Source: Bacteroidales bacterium
Lineage (GTDB): Bacteria > Bacteroidota > Bacteroidia > Bacteroidales > JAADGE01
Reading direction: 5' to 3'
Assembly: GCA_029932445.1 (NCBI GenBank)
Contig: JAOZQB010000174.1
Location: 1 to 6,087 of the forward strand
DNA: 6,087 nt
The notes below the pieces were generated by a model that saw only the letters and a program-made list of their open reading frames with translations, was not told the DNA's origin and made no database searches. The translations under genes were made by a program, and so were the position numbers. How positions within the stretch are numbered: position 1 is the first letter of the stretch; every line of letters begins with the position of its first letter. This document shows positions 1 through 5,973 of this stretch, piece after piece.

Positions 1-1196
1 TTTCTTGTGTCGAATCTTATGAAATTACATTTCACGTAACAGACGGAACAAATCCCGTTGAAGATGCTGCCGTTACTTTCAGCGGTGCAACACTTAATAC
101 CGATGCTTCCGGAAATGCCGTCTTTAATGTACTTGACGGTATAAATTTACCGTATTCGGTTACTAAAGCAGGTTATTATGACGCAAACGGAACCGTGGAT
201 GCCGATGCCGATAAAACCGTTGATGTTGTGATGAATTTAATTCCGACATACGATATTACTTTCAGCGTTACCGACGGTACAAATCCCGTTGAAAACGCAA
301 CCGTTATTTTTAACAGTTCAACCGTGTATACAAATACTTCAGGTATTGCCGTTTTTAATAATGTTGAACAAGGAACGGGCTTAGCATATTCGGTTACTAA
401 AACAGGTTATTATAACATTACGGGTACGGTTGATGCAGATGCCGACAAAACCGTCGATATTATTATGAATTTAATTCCGGCTTACAATATTACCTTCAGC
501 GTTACCGACGGTACAAATCCCGTTGAAAATGCAACCGTTACTTTTAACGGTTCCGCTGTTTATACCGATGCTTCCGGTATTGCCGTTTTTAATAATGTTG
601 AAGAAGGAACGGGTTTAACATATTGGGTTACGAAAACAGGATATGAAAATGCAAACGGTACCGTTGACGTTGATGCCGACAAAACAGTAGATGTTGTTTT
701 AACTCATACATACACGATTACTTTTAATGTTACGGACGGCACAAACCCGATTGCCGGTGCAAATGTCAACTTTGACAGCAGAAATTTTGCTACCGATACA
801 AACGGTGACGCTGTTTTTGCAAATTGTTCCGAAGAATCAGCAATGGCTTATATCGTATCTAAATCGGGATATGATAATACAAACGGAACGGTTGATGTTG
901 ATGCAGATAAAACCGTAAATGTTGTCCTTACATTAACTGTAGGATTATCAAATCTTGAAAATAAAATCAGCATTATTCCCAATCCGAATAACGGATTATT
1001 TACCGTTAAAACAAAAGGACTAAATACGTCAAATTCTGTTGTTGAAATTTATTCGGTAAGCGGAAAATTAATTTATCAAAATAAATTAAACTCTAATGCA
1101 TTTGATATTGATTTAGGATATCAAGCCAAAGGAATTTATTTTATTAAAATAACAGCCGGTAATCAGGTGTTTAACTCTAAATTAATTATTAAATAA
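1..1196 (+). CDS. Repeat-containing secreted surface protein with T9SS C-terminal sorting domain (5' end missing)
   Basis: This is the C-terminal part of a large extracellular protein; the reading frame is open from base 3, so the first in-frame ATG (195) lies inside a repeat and is not the true start. About 397 residues are visible. They comprise four tandem units of 76-78 residues (bases 18-938), each running from (Y)xITFxVTDGTNP through a TDxSGxAVF core and a K(T/S)GY turn to a GTVDxDADKTV tail. This pattern resembles carboxypeptidase-regulatory-like, CNA-B-like or PEGA-like beta-sandwich repeats used as stalks in surface proteins. The last ~80 residues are a type A T9SS sorting domain, so the protein should cross the outer membrane by the Por machinery and be released or anchored to the surface. 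Any catalytic or binding domain would lie upstream, outside the window, so its specific function cannot be stated. Adhesion or a stalk role is inference. Confidence 0.9.
   Translation, partial: SCVESYEITFHVTDGTNPVEDAAVTFSGATLNTDASGNAVFNVLDGINLPYSVTKAGYYDANGTVDADADKTVDVVMNLIPTYDITFSVTDGTNPVENATVIFNSSTVYTNTSGIAVFNNVEQGTGLAYSVTKTGYYNITGTVDADADKTVDIIMNLIPAYNITFSVTDGTNPVENATVTFNGSAVYTDASGIAVFNNVEEGTGLTYWVTKTGYENANGTVDVDADKTVDVVLTHTYTITFNVTDGTNPIAGANVNFDSRNFATDTNGDAVFANCSEESAMAYIVSKSGYDNTNGTVDVDADKTVNVVLTLTVGLSNLENKISIIPNPNNGLFTVKTKGLNTSNSVVEIYSVSGKLIYQNKLNSNAFDIDLGYQAKGIYFIKITAGNQVFNSKLIIK
18..938 (+). repeat. Four tandem in-frame repeats of 76-78 codons
   Basis: The units are 18-248 (77 codons), 249-482 (78), 483-710 (76) and 711-938 (76). 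Each starts at a Tyr codon followed by (E/D/N/T)ITF and contains VTDGTNP, xTDxxGxAVF (TNTSG in unit 2) and GTVDxDADKTV. Units 1 and 2 end in MNLIP(T/A), whereas units 3 and 4 end in VVLT(H/L)T. Units 2 and 3 share exact DNA blocks of 35 bases (261-295 and 495-529) and 27 bases (342-368 and 576-602), both offset by 234 bp. Unit 4 is the most diverged, with TNPIAGANV in place of TNPVENATV and the only visible Cys within the array. The residues just before unit 1 (SCVES) do not match the usual unit end, suggesting unit 1 begins the array or follows a different domain. Confidence 0.93.
945..1193 (+). other. T9SS type A C-terminal sorting domain (Por secretion tail)
   Basis: The final ~83 residues of the surface protein carry the family hallmarks in order: ISIIPNPNNGLF near the start, VVEIYSVSGKLIY in the middle, an (I/L)D-rich strand ending in GIYFIKI, and the terminal SKLIIK. 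This matches the beta-sandwich signal recognised by the type IX secretion system of Bacteroidota, which is normally cleaved by the PorU sortase after translocation. It joins the last repeat with almost no linker (LTVGLSNLEN). The T9SS assignment rests on motif recognition; the cleavage site was not determined. Confidence 0.92.
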
Positions 1197-1200
1197 ATGC

Positions 1201-1254
1201 TAATATTGTAAATAAAAAAGCCCTCAATTGAGGGCTTTTTTATTTACAATATTA
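1201..1254. terminator. Bidirectional intrinsic terminator, perfect 54-bp palindrome
   Basis: Every base from 1201 to 1227 pairs with its mirror position from 1254 down to 1228, giving 27-bp arms without mismatch or unpaired centre. The GC-rich core is GCCCTC-AATT-GAGGGC (1220-1235), flanked by an A-run on the left and a T-run on the right, so it reads as hairpin plus U-tract on either strand. It sits between two convergent genes: 4 bp after the surface-protein stop codon, and its last three bases are the stop codon of the aminopeptidase gene. It should end transcription from both sides. Confidence 0.93.
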
Positions 1255-2643
1255 CTGATTTCTCATCAAATCCTCAATTTCCTTAACTGTTTTAGGAATT
1301 GGTTTCCCGAGAACACGACAAGCTTTATCCGTAATTAAAATATCATCTTCAATTCGGATACCGCCGAAATTTCTGTATTCTTCCAATTTTTGATAATTTA
1401 TAAAATCAGTTAATTTATTTTCGCGTTTCCAGATATCAATTAATGCCGGAATAAAATAAATTCCCGGTTCAACCGTAATAACAAAACCCGGCTCTAATTT
1501 ACGAGCCATCCTTAAAAATGCCAGTCCGAATTGATTGCTGCGTTGTACGGTTTCATCATAACCGACATAATTTTCACCGAGTCCTTCCATATCGTGAACA
1601 TCCATTCCCATCATATGCCCCAAACCATGCGGATAAAACAATGCATGAGCTCCGTTTGCTACGGCTTCGTCAACATCACCTTTCATTAATCCGATGTCTT
1701 TAAGTCCTTGTGCAACCACTTTTGCAGAAAGCATGTGCATGTCCTTATACATAATTCCGGGTTTAGTGTTTTTGATAACCTCAAAATTAGCATTCATTAC
1801 GGTTTCATAAACTTCTTTTTGCTTTTGTGAGAATTTTCCGCCCACAGGAGTTGTTCGAGTAATATCGCTGCAATAATGCATGGGCGATTCGGCTCCGGCA
1901 TCCGTAACCATTAGTTGTCCGGCTTTTAATATATTTTCATGATGATGATTATGCAAAATTTGACCGTTTACCGATAAAATAATCGGAAATGAGACAGGTC
2001 CGCCGTGCGATAATGCAATTCCTTCAATTTTGCCGTAAATTTCTTGCTCTTTCGTTCCCGGTATTGCCGATTTCATGGATGTTGTGTGCATTTCATAAGC
2101 AACATCAACCGTTCTTTCAATATCTTCAATTTCTCCGGGTTCTTTTATTGAACGCAATTTTACTACCGCTTTTATAAGTTCTTCCGATACATTATTATTA
2201 ATTTCATCGGCAGGAATACCGAGCAATTTTTCCGAAAGCAACTTTGTTTGTGCTCTGTAAGCCGGTAAAAAATGAATTTTTCTGCCTTGTTTTAACGCTT
2301 TTTCAATAAATTCATCAACTTTTGAAAGAGGAAATGCATTTTTCACACCGTTTTTTCCGGCAAATTCTTTCATTGTAGGTTGTTCACCCATCCATATAAT
2401 ATCATCGATATCAACATCATTTCCGAACATATAATCTTCACCGCTGTCAACATCAATTATACCGATTATGTCGGGTTGTTTCACTCCGAAAAAATACAAA
2501 AAAGAACTGTCTTGTCTGAATGTAAAAGTATTCGCAGGATAATTAAACGGAACATCCGAATTTCCGGGAAGAAAGACCAATCCTCCTGATACTTGTTTGG
2601 TTAAATTTTTACGTCTTGCCGTATATATTTCTTTTGAAAACAT
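1252..2643 (-). CDS. pepP: Xaa-Pro aminopeptidase (aminopeptidase P, M24B family)
   Basis: This cytosolic dimetal peptidase removes an N-terminal residue from peptides with proline in second position. The 463-residue protein has an N-terminal creatinase/AMP_N-type domain (about 1-130) and a C-terminal pita-bread catalytic domain (about 175-445). All five expected metal ligands are visible: D248 (VTDAG), D260 (CSDITRT), H343 (HGLGHMMG), E392 (VEPGIYF) and E432 (IRIEDD). The supporting histidines are H231 (ILHNHHH), H339 and H350 (DVHD). Compared with my recollection of E. coli PepP, the stretch between the last two glutamate ligands is about 17 residues longer, which I believe is common in Bacteroidota homologues. 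The start ATG (2641-2643) is the first in frame and gives a full N-terminal domain. The gene is transcribed alone, divergent from rbfA, and ends inside the terminator palindrome. Aminopeptidase P is a confident call; strict PepP orthology is slightly less so. Confidence 0.95.
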   Translation of the reverse strand: MFSKEIYTARRKNLTKQVSGGLVFLPGNSDVPFNYPANTFTFRQDSSFLYFFGVKQPDIIGIIDVDSGEDYMFGNDVDIDDIIWMGEQPTMKEFAGKNGVKNAFPLSKVDEFIEKALKQGRKIHFLPAYRAQTKLLSEKLLGIPADEINNNVSEELIKAVVKLRSIKEPGEIEDIERTVDVAYEMHTTSMKSAIPGTKEQEIYGKIEGIALSHGGPVSFPIILSVNGQILHNHHHENILKAGQLMVTDAGAESPMHYCSDITRTTPVGGKFSQKQKEVYETVMNANFEVIKNTKPGIMYKDMHMLSAKVVAQGLKDIGLMKGDVDEAVANGAHALFYPHGLGHMMGMDVHDMEGLGENYVGYDETVQRSNQFGLAFLRMARKLEPGFVITVEPGIYFIPALIDIWKRENKLTDFINYQKLEEYRNFGGIRIEDDILITDKACRVLGKPIPKTVKEIEDLMRNQ

Positions 2644-2682
2644 AATTTATGATTTTAAGATTTATAATTTTTAAATTTTCTC

Positions 2683-2690
2683 CAAAAATA
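2683..2690 (-). promoter_or_regulatory. Possible pepP promoter -7 box
   Basis: On the minus strand this reads TATTTTTG, matching the Bacteroidota -7 consensus TAnnTTTG. It lies about 40 bp upstream of the aminopeptidase start. I found no good TTTG-like -33 element at the usual 19-21 bp distance, and the surroundings are very AT-rich, so a chance match is possible. Confidence 0.35.
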
Positions 2691-2706
2691 CAAATTTTAA
2701 TCTCTT

Positions 2707-2737
2707 TTTTATTAAATGCTTAAAAAACTTACTTTTG
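2707..2737 (+). promoter_or_regulatory. Predicted promoter of the rbfA-permease operon
   Basis: TTTT (2707-2710, three of four to the -33 TTTG), a 19-bp spacer and TACTTTTG (2730-2737, full match to TAnnTTTG) form a Bacteroidota-type sigma-A promoter. Transcription would begin near 2743-2745, leaving a leader of only about 10 nt before the rbfA ATG at 2754. No Shine-Dalgarno sequence is visible; the leader is A/T only. Confidence 0.5.
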
Positions 2738-2753
2738 TAAAAAATTTTATAAA

Positions 2754-3089
2754 ATGGAATCAACGAGACAAAAAAAAATATCTGCTTTAATACAAAAAGA
2801 AATGAGTATCATATTTCAGCGTAAAGCAAATGAATTTTCAAATAAACTAATAAGCGTTACGATTGTAAGAACTGCACCTGATTTAAGTTTGGCAAAAATT
2901 TATTTGAGTATTTTTCCTGAAGAAAATAAACAAGTTACATTTAAAGAAATTTTGGACAGTAAAAGTAATTTGCGATTTGAACTCGGAAACAGAATTAAAA
3001 ATCAGGTACGAAAAATTCCCGATTTGCAGTTTTATATTGACGACTCACTTGATTATGCAGAAAAAATAGATAATTTGCTCAAAAAATAA
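2754..3089 (+). CDS. rbfA: 30S ribosome-binding factor A
   Basis: RbfA is a small KH-fold protein that binds the immature 30S subunit and assists late 16S rRNA 5'-end processing and cold adaptation. The 111-residue length is typical. Family features are visible in order: an N-terminal R-Q-K-K-I helix with IQKEMS (about 5-20), the strand and turn ending in TAPDLSLAKIYLSIF (about 40-54), a helix with LRFELGNRIKNQVRKIP (about 73-89), and the terminal DLQFYIDDSLDYAEKIDNLL. The ATG at 2754 is the natural start, directly after the predicted promoter. The stop TAA shares its last base with the ATG of the permease gene (TAATG), which indicates one transcript and probably translational coupling. Confidence 0.95.
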   Translation: MESTRQKKISALIQKEMSIIFQRKANEFSNKLISVTIVRTAPDLSLAKIYLSIFPEENKQVTFKEILDSKSNLRFELGNRIKNQVRKIPDLQFYIDDSLDYAEKIDNLLKK

Positions 3090-4318
3090 TGAACATCTCT
3101 TTATACATAGCAAAACGTTATTTATTTTCCAAGAAAAATCGAAATGCCATTAATATCATTTCCGGTATTTCCGTTACTGTTTTAGCAGTTGCTACGGCTG
3201 CAATTATTATTGTTTTATCTTCGATAAACGGTTTCGGATTATTAATAGATGAACAAATCTCGTCCTATGCCCCGGATTTAAAAATTGAAGTTGTAAAAGG
3301 AAAAACATTTACTGTTAATAATGAAAAATTTTCCGAAATTAAAAAACTGAAAAATATACGATATTTTTCCGGAATTATTGAAGAAAATGTTCTGTTAAAA
3401 TATGATAATAAACAAACAATTTGTACAGTAAAAGGAGTTCCGGATGATTACGGCAAAGAATTTAATTTAAAAAACACCCTGAGAGACGGTATTTTTAAAA
3501 CATCCGGAAAATCGTTAAACTATGTTGTAATCGGCGGCGGTATTGCATACAATCTCAGTATTTATATTGAATCCGGTAAAGCTGTTTCTTTATGGACACC
3601 AAATCGTAAAAAAGTTAATATGCTGAATCCGGAACAAGCATTTAACAGAATTAGTCTTATTCCTTCCGGAATTATTGCCGTTGATAATGATTTTGATTTA
3701 AAATATGTTTTAACTTCCGATAAAGTCGTAAGAAAAATTACCGACAGAGACAGTTCAACGGTGAGTTCTGTTGAAATTCTTGCAAAAAATAAAGATGAAA
3801 TCGAAACATTAAAAACGGAGATTGAAAATATTCTCGGAAACGATTATACCGTAAAAGATGTTTACGAACAATTTGATGTTTACCGAGTTATGAAATCGGA
3901 ACGCTTAGCAGCATTTATTATCATGCTTTTTATTACATTAATTGCATCATTCAGCATCATCGGTTCGGTTACGATGTTGATTATTGAAAAGCGAAGAGAT
4001 ATTTTTACCTTAATGAGTATGGGAACTTCAATTAAAAAGTTGAATCACATCTTTTTTACGGAAGGTTGGTTAATTTCTTTCAGCGGTGCTGCAATCGGAA
4101 TTGTTTTGGGTGCTTTAATTTGTTATGCTCAACAAAAATACGGGTTTGTAACTTTTCCTTCGGACGGAATGTATATTGTCGATGCCTATCCGATTGATTT
4201 AAAAATTTCGGATTTTATTCTTACTTTTTTCTCCGTAATGATACTCGGAACATTGATATCCTTGTATCCGGCAAGAAAATTAACCGAAGAATTTATTAAA
4301 GAAACCCAGTTTGCTTAA
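3089..4318 (+). CDS. ABC transporter permease, LolC/LolE-type (FtsX/MacB fold)
   Basis: This 409-residue inner-membrane protein has the layout of the lipoprotein-releasing permeases LolC/LolE: one N-terminal membrane helix (about 23-47), a periplasmic domain of about 220 residues (MacB-PCD type), then three helices (about 273-298, 327-346 and 373-395). Family motifs are visible: FSKKNRNAINIISGISVTVL near the N terminus, VLSSINGF at the end of helix 1, IEKRRDIFTLMSMGTS after helix 2, EGWLISFSGAAIGIVLG in helix 3, and YPARK after helix 4. Such proteins pair with a LolD-like ATPase and extract lipoproteins from the inner membrane toward LolA. No ATPase gene lies in this window, so the partner must be encoded elsewhere. 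The start overlaps the rbfA stop. The end overlaps the convergent aminotransferase gene by 4 bp, with no terminator visible. An FtsX-like permease of another function remains possible. Confidence 0.88.
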   Translation: MNISLYIAKRYLFSKKNRNAINIISGISVTVLAVATAAIIIVLSSINGFGLLIDEQISSYAPDLKIEVVKGKTFTVNNEKFSEIKKLKNIRYFSGIIEENVLLKYDNKQTICTVKGVPDDYGKEFNLKNTLRDGIFKTSGKSLNYVVIGGGIAYNLSIYIESGKAVSLWTPNRKKVNMLNPEQAFNRISLIPSGIIAVDNDFDLKYVLTSDKVVRKITDRDSSTVSSVEILAKNKDEIETLKTEIENILGNDYTVKDVYEQFDVYRVMKSERLAAFIIMLFITLIASFSIIGSVTMLIIEKRRDIFTLMSMGTSIKKLNHIFFTEGWLISFSGAAIGIVLGALICYAQQKYGFVTFPSDGMYIVDAYPIDLKISDFILTFFSVMILGTLISLYPARKLTEEFIKETQFA

Positions 4319-5487
4319 AATAAATTTAACTGTTTTTTAGCTTGTATATAAAACGCGTCCAATTTTTCCGCAGCTTGTTTTAAAACTTCATCTTTTTTAG
4401 CAAAACAAAAGCGTAATGTCTTTGTGTTTTCTTCATTATGATAAAAAGAAGACATCGGAATTGCGGCGATACCGAATTTTTTAGTTAAACGTTCAGCCAA
4501 TTGAAAATCCGTTTCATCCGTTAAATCAGAAAAGTTTACGGTTTGAAAATAGGTTCCGCCTGCAGGAATAATATCAAAACCGATATCTTTTAACATTCCG
4601 TTGAAAAAATCTCTTTTATTTTGATAAAATTTCGGCAGTTTCAGATATTCATTTTCTTTGTCAAGATATTCTGCAACAGCATATTGAATGGGTGTGTTTG
4701 CAGCAAAAACCGTAAATTGATGAATTTTTCTTATTTCTTCGGTAATTTTTTCGGGTGCTGCAAAATAACCCAACTTCCAACCGGTTGCATGATACATTTT
4801 ACCGAAAGAAAAAACTAAAATACTGCGTTCTGCTAATTCCGGGTATTTAGCAATACTGTTATGTTCTTTTCCGTCAAAAATAATATGTTCATACACCTCA
4901 TCACTTAAAATCAAAATTTTTGTTCCGGAAACAATTCTGATTAAATTAAGCATATCTTCATCCGAAAAAATTTTCCCGGAAGGATTTTGAGGCGAATTAA
5001 TAATAATTAACTTCGTTTTGGAATTAACCATTTGGTTTACGGCTTCCCAGTCTACGGTATAATCAGGATATTTCAGGCGAACATAAACCGGACGCCCGCC
5101 GTTAATTCTGACAACAGGAGCATAACTGTCATAAGCGGGTTCAAATATAATTGCCTCATCACCTTCATTAACAATTGTTGAAATCGTTGAGTGGAGTGCT
5201 TGCGTTCCGCCGGCTGTAATTGTTATTTCCGTTTCCGGATTATATTTATACTTATACAGTTTTTTAATTTTAGACGAAAGTTTTTCTCTTAAAACACCAA
5301 CACCGGGCATCGGAGCATATTGGTTGTAACCTTCTGTCATATATTTGTTTACAAGAGAAATTAATTCCTCGGAAACACCAAAATCAGGAAATCCTTGAGA
5401 TAAATTTATAGCATCGTAATTATTTGCCATTTTTGACATTACGGCAAATACGGATGTTTTTATATTCGGGTCTTTAGCTCTGATCAT
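4315..5487 (-). CDS. ybdL: PLP-dependent aminotransferase, methionine aminotransferase (YbdL)-like
   Basis: This 390-residue cytosolic class I/II (fold type I) aminotransferase closely resembles E. coli YbdL as I recall its sequence, sharing INLSQGFPDF (27-36), NQYAPMPGV (55-63), PAYDSYAPV (117-125) and SFGKMYHATGWKLGY (227-241). YbdL-type enzymes transfer the amino group of methionine and some aromatic amino acids to 2-oxo acids, and may serve methionine salvage. Catalytic residues are visible: Schiff-base K230, cofactor contacts N168 (NPSG), D196 and Y199 (SDEVYE), and substrate-carboxylate R359 (LRFCFAKK). The start ATG (5485-5487) is close behind a promoter-like box and gives the usual length. 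The gene is divergent from the ArsR gene and stands alone. Fold and aminotransferase activity are certain; methionine preference is inferred, and kynurenine or glutamine transaminase activity is an alternative. Confidence 0.92.
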   Translation of the reverse strand: MIRAKDPNIKTSVFAVMSKMANNYDAINLSQGFPDFGVSEELISLVNKYMTEGYNQYAPMPGVGVLREKLSSKIKKLYKYKYNPETEITITAGGTQALHSTISTIVNEGDEAIIFEPAYDSYAPVVRINGGRPVYVRLKYPDYTVDWEAVNQMVNSKTKLIIINSPQNPSGKIFSDEDMLNLIRIVSGTKILILSDEVYEHIIFDGKEHNSIAKYPELAERSILVFSFGKMYHATGWKLGYFAAPEKITEEIRKIHQFTVFAANTPIQYAVAEYLDKENEYLKLPKFYQNKRDFFNGMLKDIGFDIIPAGGTYFQTVNFSDLTDETDFQLAERLTKKFGIAAIPMSSFYHNEENTKTLRFCFAKKDEVLKQAAEKLDAFYIQAKKQLNLF

Positions 5488-5505
5488 TCTTTAAAATTTG
5501 TGGCG

Positions 5506-5535
5506 CAAATGTAAAAATTATTCCTTTTTATAAAA
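5506..5535 (-). promoter_or_regulatory. Predicted promoter of the aminotransferase gene
   Basis: The minus strand reads TACATTTG at 5513-5506, a full match to the Bacteroidota -7 box TAnnTTTG. A TTTT (5535-5532) lies 18 bp upstream as a weak -33 element. Transcription would start near 5500, about a dozen bases before the ATG, similar to the short leader predicted for rbfA. Confidence 0.5.
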
Positions 5536-5591
5536 TGTTTTTTTGATAAAAAGCACATTAATTAGGATATACAACAAAACATGAAAATATC

Positions 5592-5625
5592 TAAATATGA
5601 TAATTGTCATTTTATTTCATATTTA
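5592..5625. promoter_or_regulatory. Inverted repeat upstream of the ArsR-family gene, possible operator
   Basis: TAAATATGA (5592-5600) and TCATATTTA (5617-5625) are exact reverse complements, 9-bp arms separated by 16 bp. The repeat covers the predicted -33 element (5610-5613) of the regulator's promoter. ArsR-family dimers bind AT-rich dyads near their own promoters, which makes this a candidate, but the spacing is wider than in most known sites and the region is AT-rich. Confidence 0.35.
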
Positions 5626-5640
5626 ATAGTCATACTATTG
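5610..5640 (+). promoter_or_regulatory. Predicted promoter of the ArsR-family gene with overlapping palindrome
   Basis: TTTT (5610-5613), a 19-bp spacer and TACTATTG (5633-5640, one mismatch to TAnnTTTG) form a promoter with the same geometry as the one before rbfA. The -7 box is overlapped by the dyad AATAGT-CAT-ACTATT (5625-5639). A repressor bound there would block RNA polymerase, which fits autorepression as is usual in this family. Transcription would start near 5646, about 20 nt before the ATG at 5668. Confidence 0.42.
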
Positions 5641-5667
5641 CATAAGATTTAATACAATTTATTTATT

Positions 5668-5973
5668 ATGAAAAACAAAGATTTATTTAATCCGGAAAGG
5701 TTGCAAAAAGCATCAAAAATTTTAAAAGCTATGGCCCATCCCTTAAGGGTTGCAATTTTAAATTTATTATCCGAAAACAAAAAGCTTACCGTTACGGAAA
5801 TACATCAATCATTAAATATTGAACAATCAACAACCTCACATCATCTCGGTATTTTAAAAGATAAAGGTGTTCTTTTGTCCGAAAGGGACGGAAAAAATTC
5901 TTATTACTTTCTTCAAAACAGCAACTTAAAACACATTATCGAATGTCTTAATAAATGTACGGATTGCGATTAA
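5668..5973 (+). CDS. ArsR/SmtB-family winged-helix transcriptional regulator
   Basis: This small dimeric DNA-binding regulator has 101 residues, the usual family length. Family features are visible: the helix with KILKAMAHPLRVAILNLL (about 17-34), the helix-turn-helix TVTEIHQSLNIEQSTTSHHLGILKDKG (positions 41-67; recognition helix around STTSHHLGIL), and the beta-wing LLSERDGKNSYYFL (69-82). Family members repress their own promoter and release DNA on binding metal ions, or on thiol oxidation or persulfidation. The classic alpha-3 metal site (ELCVCDL) is absent. Instead three cysteines cluster at the C terminus (C93, C97, C100, followed by D101), suggesting a metal or thiol-redox sensor, which is inference. 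Its target beyond its own promoter is unknown; candidates are the following gene and the divergent aminotransferase gene. No clear terminator follows it. Confidence 0.9.
   Translation: MKNKDLFNPERLQKASKILKAMAHPLRVAILNLLSENKKLTVTEIHQSLNIEQSTTSHHLGILKDKGVLLSERDGKNSYYFLQNSNLKHIIECLNKCTDCD

Noticed and set aside
727..918. A 63-codon frame in another phase within the repeat array.
   Set aside because: It is an out-of-frame reading of repeat unit 4 with no independent support.
18..938. CRISPR array or non-coding satellite as an explanation of the periodic repeats.
   Set aside because: The ~230-bp period is a whole number of codons, the frame stays open throughout, and substitutions keep the protein pattern. 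These are protein-domain repeats.
195..1196. ATG at 195 as the start of the surface-protein gene.
   Set aside because: The frame is open to the left edge of the window and the codons before 195 encode a complete matching repeat unit, so this Met is internal.
1518..2589. Several 60-70-codon open frames on the plus strand opposite the aminopeptidase gene.
   Set aside because: They run antisense to a well-conserved enzyme, have no recognisable protein features and look like reading-frame shadows.
2744..2755. ATTTTATAAAAT, a perfect 12-bp palindrome overlapping the rbfA start codon.
   Set aside because: It is A/T only in an A/T-rich leader, too weak as an RNA hairpin, and likely by chance.
4621..4818. 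A 65-codon plus-strand frame opposite the aminotransferase gene, rich in Phe and Cys.
   Set aside because: It is the antisense reading of conserved aminotransferase codons; its hydrophobic look follows from A-rich codons on the other strand.
5581..5652. A 23-codon open frame (MKISKYDNCHF...) upstream of the ArsR-family gene.
   Set aside because: It overlaps the predicted promoter and both dyads, has no visible ribosome-binding signal or promoter of its own, and such short frames are expected by chance in AT-rich DNA.
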